From Sulfuricurvum sp. (GTDB taxonomy: Bacteria; Campylobacterota; Campylobacteria; Campylobacterales; Sulfurimonadaceae), in the NCBI GenBank assembly GCA_030696285.1, contig JAUYSQ010000016.1, positions 1 to 56,368 on the forward strand: a stretch of DNA of 56,368 nt, written 5' to 3'. Below are positions 1-8,305 of this stretch, one piece after another (position 1 is the first letter of the stretch; every line of letters starts with the position of its first letter). The translations under genes were made by a program, and so were the position numbers. The notes beneath the pieces were generated by a model. The model saw only the letters and a list, made by a program, of their open reading frames with translations, searched no databases and had not been told where the DNA came from.

Positions 1-14
1 CTGATGCAATATCG

Positions 15-40
15 AATTTCGAATATCAAATTTCGAATAT
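15..40. repeat. Two 12-bp A/T-rich direct repeats
   Basis: The 12-mer AATTTCGAATAT occurs at 15-26 and again at 29-40, a 14-bp period. It lies beyond the terminator of the amidohydrolase cluster and may continue past the window edge. The function is unknown. Confidence 0.5.
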
Positions 41-45
41 TGAAG

Positions 46-81
46 AAAAAAAAGGCCATAGAATAAGTTTCCATGGCCTTT
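46..81 (-). terminator. Rho-independent terminator of the amidohydrolase cluster
   Basis: A perfect 9-bp inverted repeat (AAAGGCCAT at 51-59, ATGGCCTTT at 73-81, 13-nt loop) is followed on the minus strand by a run of T. It starts a few bases after the stop codon of the last gene of the minus-strand amidohydrolase cluster. Confidence 0.8.
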
Positions 82-87
82 GTGAGT

Positions 88-1389
88 TTAATTAGCTTTC
101 AAGCCAGGTGATCGCTCAAGAAATTCCTGATACAATCGAATATGTCTGTTTGACATCGGAATCATGTATCCGTCAATAAAGACGTGTAAAATCTGGGACT
201 TGGTCTCCAAGGGATCTCCGGTGGATATAATCAAGTTTGCACGCTTTTCGGCTTCCACTGATCCGTATTGGTCAGCGATACCAAAGATTTCGGCGGGATT
301 GATCGTAATCGCCTTCAGGGCGTCTTCCTTTCCCAGTCCATAAGCAGCAGCAAATGCCGCATGAAATGGCAGATTTCTAACGTTTTCTTCTTCATCTGTA
401 CGCAATGCAACTTTTACCCCAGCTTTAGCCATTTTGCCTGCATTGGCATAAGGTGTGTCATAGCGGTCAGATTGTCGTGTAGGAAGATCCTGCACTGGCC
501 CTGTGATGACAGGAATTCCGGCTTTTGCGATCTCATCCGCCACTCTCCATCCTTCGGCAACACCGGAGAAAATTACCTTGATGTTTTTACCTTCCACCCA
601 CTTGATGGCGTTTTGAATGTCGGAGGCTGCATCCACTACAATCAACAATGGAAGTTCTCCTGATACTGCTTTTGCCAACTGATCCATTTCAGGATAGAAC
701 TGCAACTCAGCACCTGATTTTTTCAGCTCCAGGTACTTGCTTGCATTTCCCCAGATTTCATTGGCTTCTTTTAGTGCTTTTTCGGAATCTTTCTTGACAT
801 CTTCATCCGATCTGCGGTCAAACCTGCCACGACGTCCTGAGCTTGGGAAGTTCATCACTACAGCTTTGAATCCACCATACATTTGATCTGGCGTGTAACC
901 ATTGAGGTTTATCAGGGCTGCTGTTCCCGGGAAAAGTCCACCTGTCGGGACAGTAAGTACAGTTGTTACTCCGGAAACCCGGGTGACTCCAATGGCTTCT
1001 GAGTTTGGATTTACTGTTGTCAGTGCCTGCATATTTGGGGTTACATTGCCCACTTCGGCATAATCAACAGTTTCTGGTACGGAGCTTATTTCCACCAAGC
1101 CGAGGCGGGTTCCGCTGTCGATCATTCCGGGGTATATAAACTTTCCGGTGCAGTCAATTACTTCAGCACCAGCAGCACTGATATTGGTTCCCACCTGGGC
1201 TATTTTTCCGTTCTCGACCAAAACAGAAGTATTGGTCAAGGTTCCTTTGGTGACTGTCACCACGGTGGCATTCTGCAGGAGGAACTTTCCTGTGCGAGGT
1301 TTTACAAATTCCCCGTCGATCTGAGCCATGGCAGCCACTGGAAGCAGGGCTAGCATTGAGGCACAAAGGGTTTTTAAAATTCTGTTCAT
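88..1389 (-). CDS. Exported amidohydrolase-family protein without the metal-binding HxH
   Basis: This 433-residue protein has an N-terminal signal peptide ending near AMAQ (residue 23). It then shows the composite beta-sandwich and TIM-barrel layout of the imidazolonepropionase-like amidohydrolases, including the late motif KAITINPAEIFGI. The strand that normally reads D-x-H-x-H after the PG(M/F)ID turn reads D91-S-G-T-R95 here, so both first-shell histidines are missing. It is the last gene of a three-gene minus-strand cluster, 24 bp after the intact amidohydrolase. From family knowledge, loss of HxH argues against normal two-metal hydrolysis. A binding or partner role beside the intact neighbour is inference. 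The substrate is unknown. Confidence 0.8.
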   Translation of the reverse strand: MNRILKTLCASMLALLPVAAMAQIDGEFVKPRTGKFLLQNATVVTVTKGTLTNTSVLVENGKIAQVGTNISAAGAEVIDCTGKFIYPGMIDSGTRLGLVEISSVPETVDYAEVGNVTPNMQALTTVNPNSEAIGVTRVSGVTTVLTVPTGGLFPGTAALINLNGYTPDQMYGGFKAVVMNFPSSGRRGRFDRRSDEDVKKDSEKALKEANEIWGNASKYLELKKSGAELQFYPEMDQLAKAVSGELPLLIVVDAASDIQNAIKWVEGKNIKVIFSGVAEGWRVADEIAKAGIPVITGPVQDLPTRQSDRYDTPYANAGKMAKAGVKVALRTDEEENVRNLPFHAAFAAAYGLGKEDALKAITINPAEIFGIADQYGSVEAEKRANLIISTGDPLETKSQILHVFIDGYMIPMSNRHIRLYQEFLERSPGLKAN

Positions 1390-1413
1390 GATATGTCTGA
1401 ATTTTCGGGGTGA

Positions 1414-2802
1414 TTAATGTTTTTCTTCAATGAAAGCTCCCTGAAATGCTTCAAAGTATGCATCCACATCCTGTAGACACTGATGATTTTCATGGGTATG
1501 CAGGAAAATCGGTTCTACCATTTCGGTAGCACTTACAAATTGACGCTGATCATCGGGATCTGCTTTGATGTCAAAATATTTGACTCCATCCACAAAAGTC
1601 ATCTGCGGAACAGTGTAAGACGATAGCGGATGCCCTTCGAAAATCACCAAATCTGCCTGCTTGCCCACTTCGATCGAACCTACTTTGTCGTCAATTCCCA
1701 ATTGCTTGGCGGGATTGATCGTGATCATGGCTAAAGCCTCCTCATCCGTCAATCCACCATAGCGCTGTGTTTTAGCAGCTTCGTGATATAAATGACGAAT
1801 CAGCTCAGCTGAGTCAGAATTTATGGAAGTGATCGCACCATTTCGCTGAAGTATGGCTGCGTTGAATGCAGTGGAATAATAGACTTCCATTTTGTAAGCC
1901 CACCAATCTGCAAATACTGAAGCACCCATGGTGTATTGGGCGATTTCCGGTGCGACTTTGAAGCCCTCATTCGTATGCTGAAATACCAGTTTAGTGATTC
2001 CAAAATCTTTTGCTACGTTGATCAGCATGTAGATTTCGTCGGCACGGTAGGAGTGGCAATGAATGATGATTTTTCCGTCCAGGATGTCAGCCAAAGTTTG
2101 AAGACGCTCATTATAGACAGGAGGCGTTTTGGTATTGCCTTTTTGACCTTTGGCGGTATTGTAAGTTTCCCATCCTTTTTTGTATTGAATGGCCTCATTG
2201 AATCCGTTTCTCAAAACAGCTTCAACACCCATTCGGGTTCTTGGCTGGATTCCGTTTCCACGTCCGTGAACTCGGGTGGGGTTTTCACCCAAAGCAAACT
2301 TGATCGTACGTGGTGCATCCTGCATGATGATATCGGAGGGATCTTTTGCTCCCCAACGATGCTTGAGTGTTGCATTTTGTCCGCCTACCACATTTGCCGA
2401 ACCGTGCATGGCATGGGAGATCGTCACTCCACCGGCAAGGGCGCGGTAAATTCCTATTTCAAAGGGATTGACCACATCTTTCATCCTAACCTCAGAAGTG
2501 ATCGGGGAGGAGGCTTCATTGACCACATCCAGGGCGACATGGGAGTGTGCATCAATAATTCCGGGCATAAGGTATTTTCCGCTGGCATCGATAGTTTCTA
2601 CTCCTGCAGGTGCGGAGAGATTCTTGCCTACCTGACGAATGATTCCATTTTGAACCAGCACGTCTGTGTTTTCCAGATTCCCCTTGGTTACCGTGAGTAC
2701 AGTGGCATTTTTGATTAAAACGTTGCCTTTTTGGGTTTGGGCATTGGAATAATTTAAGCCCAGTCCCAATAAAGCAGCAAGTATTAAATTGAGCTTTTTC
2801 AT
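1414..2802 (-). CDS. Exported metal-dependent amidohydrolase (imidazolonepropionase-like)
   Basis: This 462-residue protein begins with a signal peptide (cleavage near SNAQ, residue 21) and is probably periplasmic. The amidohydrolase ligands are present: H86 and H88 in IIDAHSHVA, H248/H250 in IIIHCHS, H276 in VFQHTNEG and D330 in SINSD. It is therefore the only member of this three-gene cluster with a complete-looking active site. The late motif MITINPAKQLGI matches the same motif in the flanking paralogues, which points to duplication. The family cleaves cyclic amides, hydantoins or dipeptides. Nothing in the sequence fixes the substrate. It starts 4 bp after the small repeat ORF upstream. 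Confidence 0.88.
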   Translation of the reverse strand: MKKLNLILAALLGLGLNYSNAQTQKGNVLIKNATVLTVTKGNLENTDVLVQNGIIRQVGKNLSAPAGVETIDASGKYLMPGIIDAHSHVALDVVNEASSPITSEVRMKDVVNPFEIGIYRALAGGVTISHAMHGSANVVGGQNATLKHRWGAKDPSDIIMQDAPRTIKFALGENPTRVHGRGNGIQPRTRMGVEAVLRNGFNEAIQYKKGWETYNTAKGQKGNTKTPPVYNERLQTLADILDGKIIIHCHSYRADEIYMLINVAKDFGITKLVFQHTNEGFKVAPEIAQYTMGASVFADWWAYKMEVYYSTAFNAAILQRNGAITSINSDSAELIRHLYHEAAKTQRYGGLTDEEALAMITINPAKQLGIDDKVGSIEVGKQADLVIFEGHPLSSYTVPQMTFVDGVKYFDIKADPDDQRQFVSATEMVEPIFLHTHENHQCLQDVDAYFEAFQGAFIEEKH

Positions 2803-2806
2803 CTGT

Positions 2807-2983
2807 TTATAATTTGATTTTTTTGGTCAGATGGAATCTCGCTTGAATCATAATCTCTCCTGAGGGTGTCGATTGTGTCGTGCTCGATTTCATGTGATCA
2901 TATTTTTTTTTAGCTGCCACATGGAATCTCGCTTGAATCATAATCTCTCCTGTGGGTGTCGATTGCGTCGTGCTCGATTTCAT
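2807..2983 (-). CDS. Possible 58-aa small ORF made of an in-frame tandem repeat
   Basis: On the minus strand an ATG at 2983, three nucleotides after the TAA of the upstream gene and in the same frame, opens 58 codons ending in TAA at 2807-2809. That is four nucleotides before the start of the next gene. The peptide is two copies of a 21-residue unit (MKSSTTQSTP, then T or S, then GEIMIQARFH) separated by VAAKKKYDH, and ends LTKKIKL. The 90-bp period keeps the frame. Only two bases differ between the 63-bp copies, one silent and one Thr/Ser. It could be a real small gene, a readthrough extension of the upstream protein, or a noncoding repeat that happens to be open. I do not recognise the peptide. 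Confidence 0.35.
   Translation of the reverse strand: MKSSTTQSTPTGEIMIQARFHVAAKKKYDHMKSSTTQSTPSGEIMIQARFHLTKKIKL
2831..2983. repeat. Pair of 63-bp direct repeats
   Basis: Copies at 2831-2893 and 2921-2983 share 61 of 63 bases, with a 27-bp spacer. They fill the gap between two amidohydrolase genes and coincide with the repeat ORF on the minus strand. Confidence 0.9.
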
Positions 2984-2986
2984 AAT

Positions 2987-4681
2987 TTAAAGACTAAGGC
3001 TTGGTGAGTTAAGTTTTGCAGTCAGAGGAAATGATCCAAATTGGCCAACACTCATGGTTCCGTCCATGGCATTTCCCGTGATTTCTCCTGTGATGTCCAC
3101 GGTAAGCGACATTCCACCGGCACTGACATCAAACTGAAATGTGAGCGTCTTACCACTGACTGAAACATTTTTGATTGGGGCAGTAACTTTGCCATTGCCT
3201 GATGGATCGGTATAGGTGATCGTTCCGGTGTATTCAACTCCGTTTTTAGCAATAATCAACTCACCTCCAGATGAGCCTGCGGGAGTTTGAGATGTATAGT
3301 CCCACTGTCCTGTGATAGCAGCCGGTCCATTTTCAGTTTTGCCGTTTCCATTTGCCGATTTTTTCTTCACTTCATAGTCGAAAATATAGCCGTCTACTAC
3401 GACATGCTTGATTTGAGCCTCTTCCTTAAAAATTGAATCAGTGCTGATGACAAAATTTGCCATCTTCCCTTTTTCTATCGTTCCAGCTGTTTTACCAATT
3501 CCGAGGATAGTTGCAGGATTGGTTGTCAATGCCGCCAAAGCAGTTTTTTCGGTCAGACCATTTTTGATCATTGTCCTTAGGGCTTTCATAGCATCACCGG
3601 GCTTGGCATCAAGGGTGGAAAATCCAAAGGGAACACCGGCTTTTTCCAAAAGTGAAGCCTGCTTCAATGCTTTATCGTAGGCTTCTTTCACCCTTGCATA
3701 TTGTGCTTTGGTAGCGGTGGTGACACTGTCTGATTTTTGATTTTTTATGGCTTTATCATCCGGTACCTGAAGTTTGATTAGGACTGCTGTGCCAGAGCTC
3801 TTGATCAGGTCGATAACATTCTCATAGTTATCCAAACCTGCCAATACCAGTTTAAAGCCAAATTCCTTTTGCAAAGCAATAGCTCTCCTGGCTTCCAATT
3901 CTGTTTCGGCTTTGAAAATTACCGGAATTTGACCCTGAACCACTGCTGCCATTGCAGTATGAGTAGGGGTCATTTCAGGTCTTTTCACGCCGGCTGTGGA
4001 GGCAAATAGTCTGGAATGATCCAATGCGAGGGTGGTATTTTGATACACATCGCGAAACTTGGCTATTACACCGGCTGCGGTCGCAGGATACATTCCTCTT
4101 GCTCCTGAAAAATTGGCGGCCAGGGCTGTATTTTCTTGGATTACATTGACCGAACCAGAATTCCCTAAAATCATGATTGCTGCTTTTCCGGGGATCATTC
4201 CCCCATCTGGAAGCACTTGAGAAATCGTGAAACCTGCCTTTCTCCAATCATCCACCTGATTTCCGGTGATTGAAAATTGATCTGTAGCCGATCTCCAAGG
4301 GGTAATGCCAGCAATCTCGTCGGGTGGATTGGAGGATACAAAATCCTTTGGTCTTTCCGGGTCCTTGGGTTTGGTAATTCCTGCAGAGCTTGCTCCGTCA
4401 ATGAATCCCGGATAAATAAATAAAGAATCTCCGGCGATGAGCTGTGCTTCTTTTGGAAGTGATAGATTGGGGCCCATTCCGATAATTACTCCCTCACGGA
4501 ACAGAAGGGTAGCCTTTGTGCCCGGCTGTCCGGGACTTGCAAAAATTGTAGCGTTGGTTATCGCGTAGGTATCGGTAATTCTCCGCTTTCCTGTTGGGTC
4601 ACTTTGGGACCAAGCAGCATGCGAAAGAAAACCTGATATCAGCAATCCAGCGAATCCTGCTTTCAGAAATTGTCTTTTCAT
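2987..4681 (-). CDS. Exported amidohydrolase-like protein with C-terminal beta domain, HxH absent
   Basis: This is a 564-residue protein with a signal peptide (about residues 1-26, ending AWSQ). An amidohydrolase-like body runs to about residue 435. A low-complexity linker (KKKSANGNGKTENG) leads to a beta-rich C-terminal domain of about 110 residues. The PGFID turn is followed by G-A-S-S (residues 96-99) where the family has x-H-x-H, so the metal-binding pair is lost. The barrel end motif ALTTNPATILGIGKTAGTIE remains. It is the first gene of the cluster and longer than its paralogues by the C-terminal domain. It probably acts in the periplasm. Hydrolytic activity is doubtful. Confidence 0.78.
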   Translation of the reverse strand: MKRQFLKAGFAGLLISGFLSHAAWSQSDPTGKRRITDTYAITNATIFASPGQPGTKATLLFREGVIIGMGPNLSLPKEAQLIAGDSLFIYPGFIDGASSAGITKPKDPERPKDFVSSNPPDEIAGITPWRSATDQFSITGNQVDDWRKAGFTISQVLPDGGMIPGKAAIMILGNSGSVNVIQENTALAANFSGARGMYPATAAGVIAKFRDVYQNTTLALDHSRLFASTAGVKRPEMTPTHTAMAAVVQGQIPVIFKAETELEARRAIALQKEFGFKLVLAGLDNYENVIDLIKSSGTAVLIKLQVPDDKAIKNQKSDSVTTATKAQYARVKEAYDKALKQASLLEKAGVPFGFSTLDAKPGDAMKALRTMIKNGLTEKTALAALTTNPATILGIGKTAGTIEKGKMANFVISTDSIFKEEAQIKHVVVDGYIFDYEVKKKSANGNGKTENGPAAITGQWDYTSQTPAGSSGGELIIAKNGVEYTGTITYTDPSGNGKVTAPIKNVSVSGKTLTFQFDVSAGGMSLTVDITGEITGNAMDGTMSVGQFGSFPLTAKLNSPSLSL

Positions 4682-4908
4682 TCGTTTGATGGTTATTCTT
4701 CAACAAGCAAGCTAGCAAAAGCAATTTCAGCTTCTAGGAGGATTTATTTTTTGAAACTTTTTTTTTGATTAATGGTCTTAAGCCGGTCATGAAATGCGAT
4801 AAAGTGCTTGTTATTTACATCTCTGCGTCAATCCTCTTATTTGAGTGGTGAAAATGAATTGGATATTATTCTTTGATGCTATATTTAAGCTAGGATCACC
4901 CCCCACAC

Positions 4909-5268
4909 ATGAAAAAAATTCTAATAATCGAGGACGACTTGCTTATTTCCAGTTTGGTGCAGTTTAGGCTTAAAAAGGACGGCTACGAAACCCATTTAGT
5001 CTGTGACGGCAATGAAGGAATCAAGGCAATTGACGAACTTAAGCCTGACCTGATCATCACTGATGTGATGATGCCTTTTAGAAGTGGAATTGAAATCATC
5101 CATTATGCCAAGCAAACCCAACCCGATATACCTATTATAGTATTGAGCTCTCTTGGAGAAGAGGAACAAGTGGTTTTAGAAGCATTCAACCTTGGAGTTG
5201 CTGATTTCATACCCAAGCCATTTAATCCCAATGAATTGGCTATCCGTGTCAAACGTGTACTTAAATAG
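4909..5268 (+). CDS. Single-domain (CheY-like) response regulator
   Basis: These 119 residues form one receiver domain with no output domain. The acidic pocket is E8-D9-D10, the phosphoacceptor is D52 in LIITDVMMP, the switch residue is S80, and the lysine is K103 in IPKPF. All are at family positions. It opens a plus-strand operon, with the next gene starting 6 bp after its stop. No histidine kinase is encoded nearby, so the kinase must be elsewhere. Its position before a HEAT-like membrane protein and a GT2 synthase suggests that it gates that system by protein contact. That is inference. Confidence 0.92.
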   Translation: MKKILIIEDDLLISSLVQFRLKKDGYETHLVCDGNEGIKAIDELKPDLIITDVMMPFRSGIEIIHYAKQTQPDIPIIVLSSLGEEEQVVLEAFNLGVADFIPKPFNPNELAIRVKRVLK

Positions 5269-5274
5269 AATCCA

Positions 5275-6852
5275 ATGAAGAGACATGTACGCTGGATTGT
5301 CATAGGTTTATTTTCATTGATCACCGGATTAACTCATGCTCAGGAAAACTTGATTCCGGAGGATTCTATTGGATTTCGTGATTTTTTGATCTTGCAAAAT
5401 GAGATCCCCGGAGTCAGTTTCAGGTTTCAAATTAAGGAGAAGCTAATTTCGGATAGGCTTCTGACTGACAGTCTTTATTTATTTATCAAAACTGACTCGG
5501 GTTTTTTATCCAAGCTTTTTTCAGACTTTGGGCAGATCAGGCAATTGGAAATGCCTCTCCATTATGATAGCCTTCAATACAAACTGCACTATTTGGTTTT
5601 TTCTGAAGTATCAAGTGTTGCTGCCACGCGGGAATACCTATCAAATCGGATACAAAGCGGAGATCTTTTAGTCCAATTTGAGGAAGTTGCTCCGTCTGAT
5701 GATTTGGTTTCTCTGGCATCGTACGCGCCATATTTACCCATGCAACGGTTTAAGTTGAGGTTTATTTCTGATTATAAGCTTTTTATAGTCACTGGGGTTA
5801 TCGCATTTTTCCTGATAATTGCAACTTCTATGATTGTGGCTATGCTTTTTATGAAAGCCAAAATAAATAAGCGGGAAAAGCTCCGCAAGGACTATGATCG
5901 GCTAATTATTGACCCCTTAACTTCCTTATTGTTTGAAAAAGAACAAGAAGAAATAGAGCTAATGAAGTTCGACGATATTTATCAGTATTTTCCTGAAGAG
6001 ATGCTGGCGAAGCCGCTGTATAAGGATGTCCTGATAGATCGGATCATCGGTTTAAATAAAAAAATGAAAGGAGATTTTAAAGAAAAGCTGAAGGCTATCT
6101 TTAAAAAACTAAGCTTAGATAAGATTTCTTTGGATTCACTCAGCAGCTCCGAATGGGATAAGGTAGCAATGGGTTTGGTACAAATTAATGAAATGGATTT
6201 GGTTGAAGCTTTGCCAAAGGTAAAAGTCCACGCCAATTCCTCAAATTTTCATATCAGGTCACAGGCTGTTGCCACCTTACTTAATTTGTCTGAAAAAGTG
6301 GATCTTACATTTTTAAGAGATCAAACTTTTCCGCTATCCCTTTGGCAGCAGATGAATTACCTTCGGATTATCAGATTTGTAAGGCATCAAAAAGATCTCA
6401 AACTCCAAATTTTGTTTGATTCCAAAAATCCAAGCATTCGCATTTTTGGATATAAATTGGTCAGTGTGTTGGGGAGGGTGGATTTGATTGAGCACCTGGC
6501 AGCCCGAACAGGCGAGGTTTCTGACGAAGAGAAAATCGAAATTTTGGAAGTCTATTCCACCTTGGGAGCCCACATGGAGGTGGGTTTTATCAATGATTGC
6601 CTGAAGTCTGAAAATGCAGAATTGTCAATGGCTGCGGCCAATGCTGCCGGATCAATCGGGGATTCAGTTTCAGCAGATATTTTGGTCGGATTGATTGCAG
6701 TTGAGACAGATTTCAGAAGAAAACATGGCTTTTTGAAAAGTCTCTATGACTTGGATAGAGACCGCTTTGAACTAGCTACATCCACAAATCCTGAAACAGA
6801 AACGATAGAAATCCTAAAACACATTTTAGACCCAATGTTGCAGCATGTATAG
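5275..6852 (+). CDS. Membrane protein with periplasmic N-domain and cytoplasmic HEAT-like repeats
   Basis: This 525-residue protein has a signal sequence (about 1-22, LTHAQ), an extracytoplasmic domain to about residue 167, one transmembrane helix at about 168-192, and a positively charged stretch (KAKINKREKLRKDYDR). A helical cytoplasmic region in its second half looks like HEAT/armadillo repeats: SQAVATLLNLSE, IRIFGYKLVSVLG and MAAANAAGSIGDSVSA. It overlaps the downstream glycosyltransferase by 8 bp, implying translational coupling. The topology would let it relay between the upstream receiver protein in the cytosol and an envelope assembly. No enzymatic motif was seen. The exact family is unknown to me. 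Confidence 0.75.
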   Translation: MKRHVRWIVIGLFSLITGLTHAQENLIPEDSIGFRDFLILQNEIPGVSFRFQIKEKLISDRLLTDSLYLFIKTDSGFLSKLFSDFGQIRQLEMPLHYDSLQYKLHYLVFSEVSSVAATREYLSNRIQSGDLLVQFEEVAPSDDLVSLASYAPYLPMQRFKLRFISDYKLFIVTGVIAFFLIIATSMIVAMLFMKAKINKREKLRKDYDRLIIDPLTSLLFEKEQEEIELMKFDDIYQYFPEEMLAKPLYKDVLIDRIIGLNKKMKGDFKEKLKAIFKKLSLDKISLDSLSSSEWDKVAMGLVQINEMDLVEALPKVKVHANSSNFHIRSQAVATLLNLSEKVDLTFLRDQTFPLSLWQQMNYLRIIRFVRHQKDLKLQILFDSKNPSIRIFGYKLVSVLGRVDLIEHLAARTGEVSDEEKIEILEVYSTLGAHMEVGFINDCLKSENAELSMAAANAAGSIGDSVSADILVGLIAVETDFRRKHGFLKSLYDLDRDRFELATSTNPETETIEILKHILDPMLQHV

Positions 6853-8305
6853 CTTTTTGTTTTTTCTCATTTTGGAGATTTTGGGCGTGATATTTTTGGT
6901 CCTTAGTTTCTCCGTCATTTTGATTTATTTGATTTTGATGATCCTGAGTGCTCTGGAAATGCGGGATTACCTTCGTAAAAACAGATTTGCTGATTATGGG
7001 GACATCATCACCTCACCGATTGCACCTGGCGTGTCCATTCTGGCTCCGGCCTATAATGAAGGCCAAAATATCGTTCAAAATGCGCAAAGCCTACTTTCTC
7101 TTCATTATGGAAAATTTGAGGTCATCCTGATAAACGATGGCTCAAAAGATGATACACTTGAAAAACTCATTCATTTTTTTGAGCTGGAGAAGACCCATTA
7201 TGCCTATAACCCTGAGATTGAAACCAAGCCTGTCAGGGGTGTTTACCGCTCCAAAAACATGTCTTTCCGTCGACTCACTGTCATTGATAAGGAAAATGGG
7301 GGAAAAGCTGATGCTTTAAATACAGGAATTAATATTGCCGAACTGGAAATTTTAGCCTGTATCGACGTGGATTGTATTCTCTCAAGCGATTCAATTTCCA
7401 GAATGGTTCGTCCATTTATGGAGGAGACCAACCGAAAAGTAATTGCAGTCGGCGGGGTGATCGGCATTGCAAATAATTGCGATGTGCAGGACGGGACTGT
7501 GACTACCTATCGCATTCCCGAGTCACAACTTGGAAGATTTCAGGTTATCGAATACTTCCGTGCCTTTTTGATGGGTCGGATGGCTTGGTCCCGCATCAAC
7601 GGACTGATGCTGATTTCAGGCGCTTTTGGATTTTTCCGTAAGGATTTGGTCAGAAAAGTGGGGGGATATTTTCCAAAGACGGTAGGGGAAGACATGGAAT
7701 TGATTGTCCGCATGCGAAGGTATATGGAAGAGCAAAAAATACCACATAAAGTCGGCTTTGTACCTGATCCTTTATGCTGGACAGAAGTTCCTGAAAGTGA
7801 GGAGATACTATCCAAACAGCGGAACCGATGGATGAGAGGAACCATAGAGACACTTCAACTTCATCAGGCGCTAAGACTCAATCCGAAATATGGTATACTG
7901 GGAATGATTTCCTACCCTTTTTGGTCGATTTTCGAAAAGTCCGCCCCTATTCTCGAATCTGTTGGGGTACTTTATACGCTAGTTCTGCTGGTGACGGGAG
8001 ATTTTAGTGCAGTCTATTTTTTCGCATTATTAGTGATGATGTATTTATTGTCATTGCTGGTCTCATCTTTCAGTGTACTCTATGAGCAGATTGCTTTCAA
8101 CAATTACAAGGATAAGAAGGATTTGAGAAAATTAATTTGGATGATCATTATTGAGCCTTTTGTAATACATCCGAAAATCGTCCTATGGGGACTTCAGGGT
8201 CATTTTGATTTCATTAAGGGTAAAGGCGGATGGGGGTCTATGATCCGAACCGGCTTCAAAAAGGCAGAGGATAAGAAAAATTTAACACCACAATCCACGG
8301 GCTGA
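6845..8305 (+). CDS. Processive GT2 membrane glycosyltransferase (polysaccharide synthase-like)
   Basis: This 486-residue protein has N-terminal membrane helices (about 5-38), a cytosolic GT-A domain, and C-terminal helices (about 350-410 and 430-450). All processive GT2 signatures are visible: D98 in LINDGS, GGKADALNTG at 152-161, the D174-V-D176 metal site, E282-D283 in VGEDME, and the acceptor motif Q325-R-N-R-W329. This is the architecture of PgaC, hyaluronan and cellulose synthases, but there is no PilZ domain for c-di-GMP control. The sugar is not predictable. It overlaps the HEAT protein upstream by 8 bp and shares one base with the next gene. Confidence 0.9.
   Translation: MYSFLFFLILEILGVIFLVLSFSVILIYLILMILSALEMRDYLRKNRFADYGDIITSPIAPGVSILAPAYNEGQNIVQNAQSLLSLHYGKFEVILINDGSKDDTLEKLIHFFELEKTHYAYNPEIETKPVRGVYRSKNMSFRRLTVIDKENGGKADALNTGINIAELEILACIDVDCILSSDSISRMVRPFMEETNRKVIAVGGVIGIANNCDVQDGTVTTYRIPESQLGRFQVIEYFRAFLMGRMAWSRINGLMLISGAFGFFRKDLVRKVGGYFPKTVGEDMELIVRMRRYMEEQKIPHKVGFVPDPLCWTEVPESEEILSKQRNRWMRGTIETLQLHQALRLNPKYGILGMISYPFWSIFEKSAPILESVGVLYTLVLLVTGDFSAVYFFALLVMMYLLSLLVSSFSVLYEQIAFNNYKDKKDLRKLIWMIIIEPFVIHPKIVLWGLQGHFDFIKGKGGWGSMIRTGFKKAEDKKNLTPQSTG

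Noticed and set aside
1936-2718. 260-codon plus-strand ORF
   Set aside because: It lies wholly antisense to the well-supported amidohydrolase gene and shows no motif; a shadow frame.
2831-2983. CRISPR-like array
   Set aside because: Only two 63-bp units with a 27-bp spacer, and the period keeps a reading frame; no cas genes.
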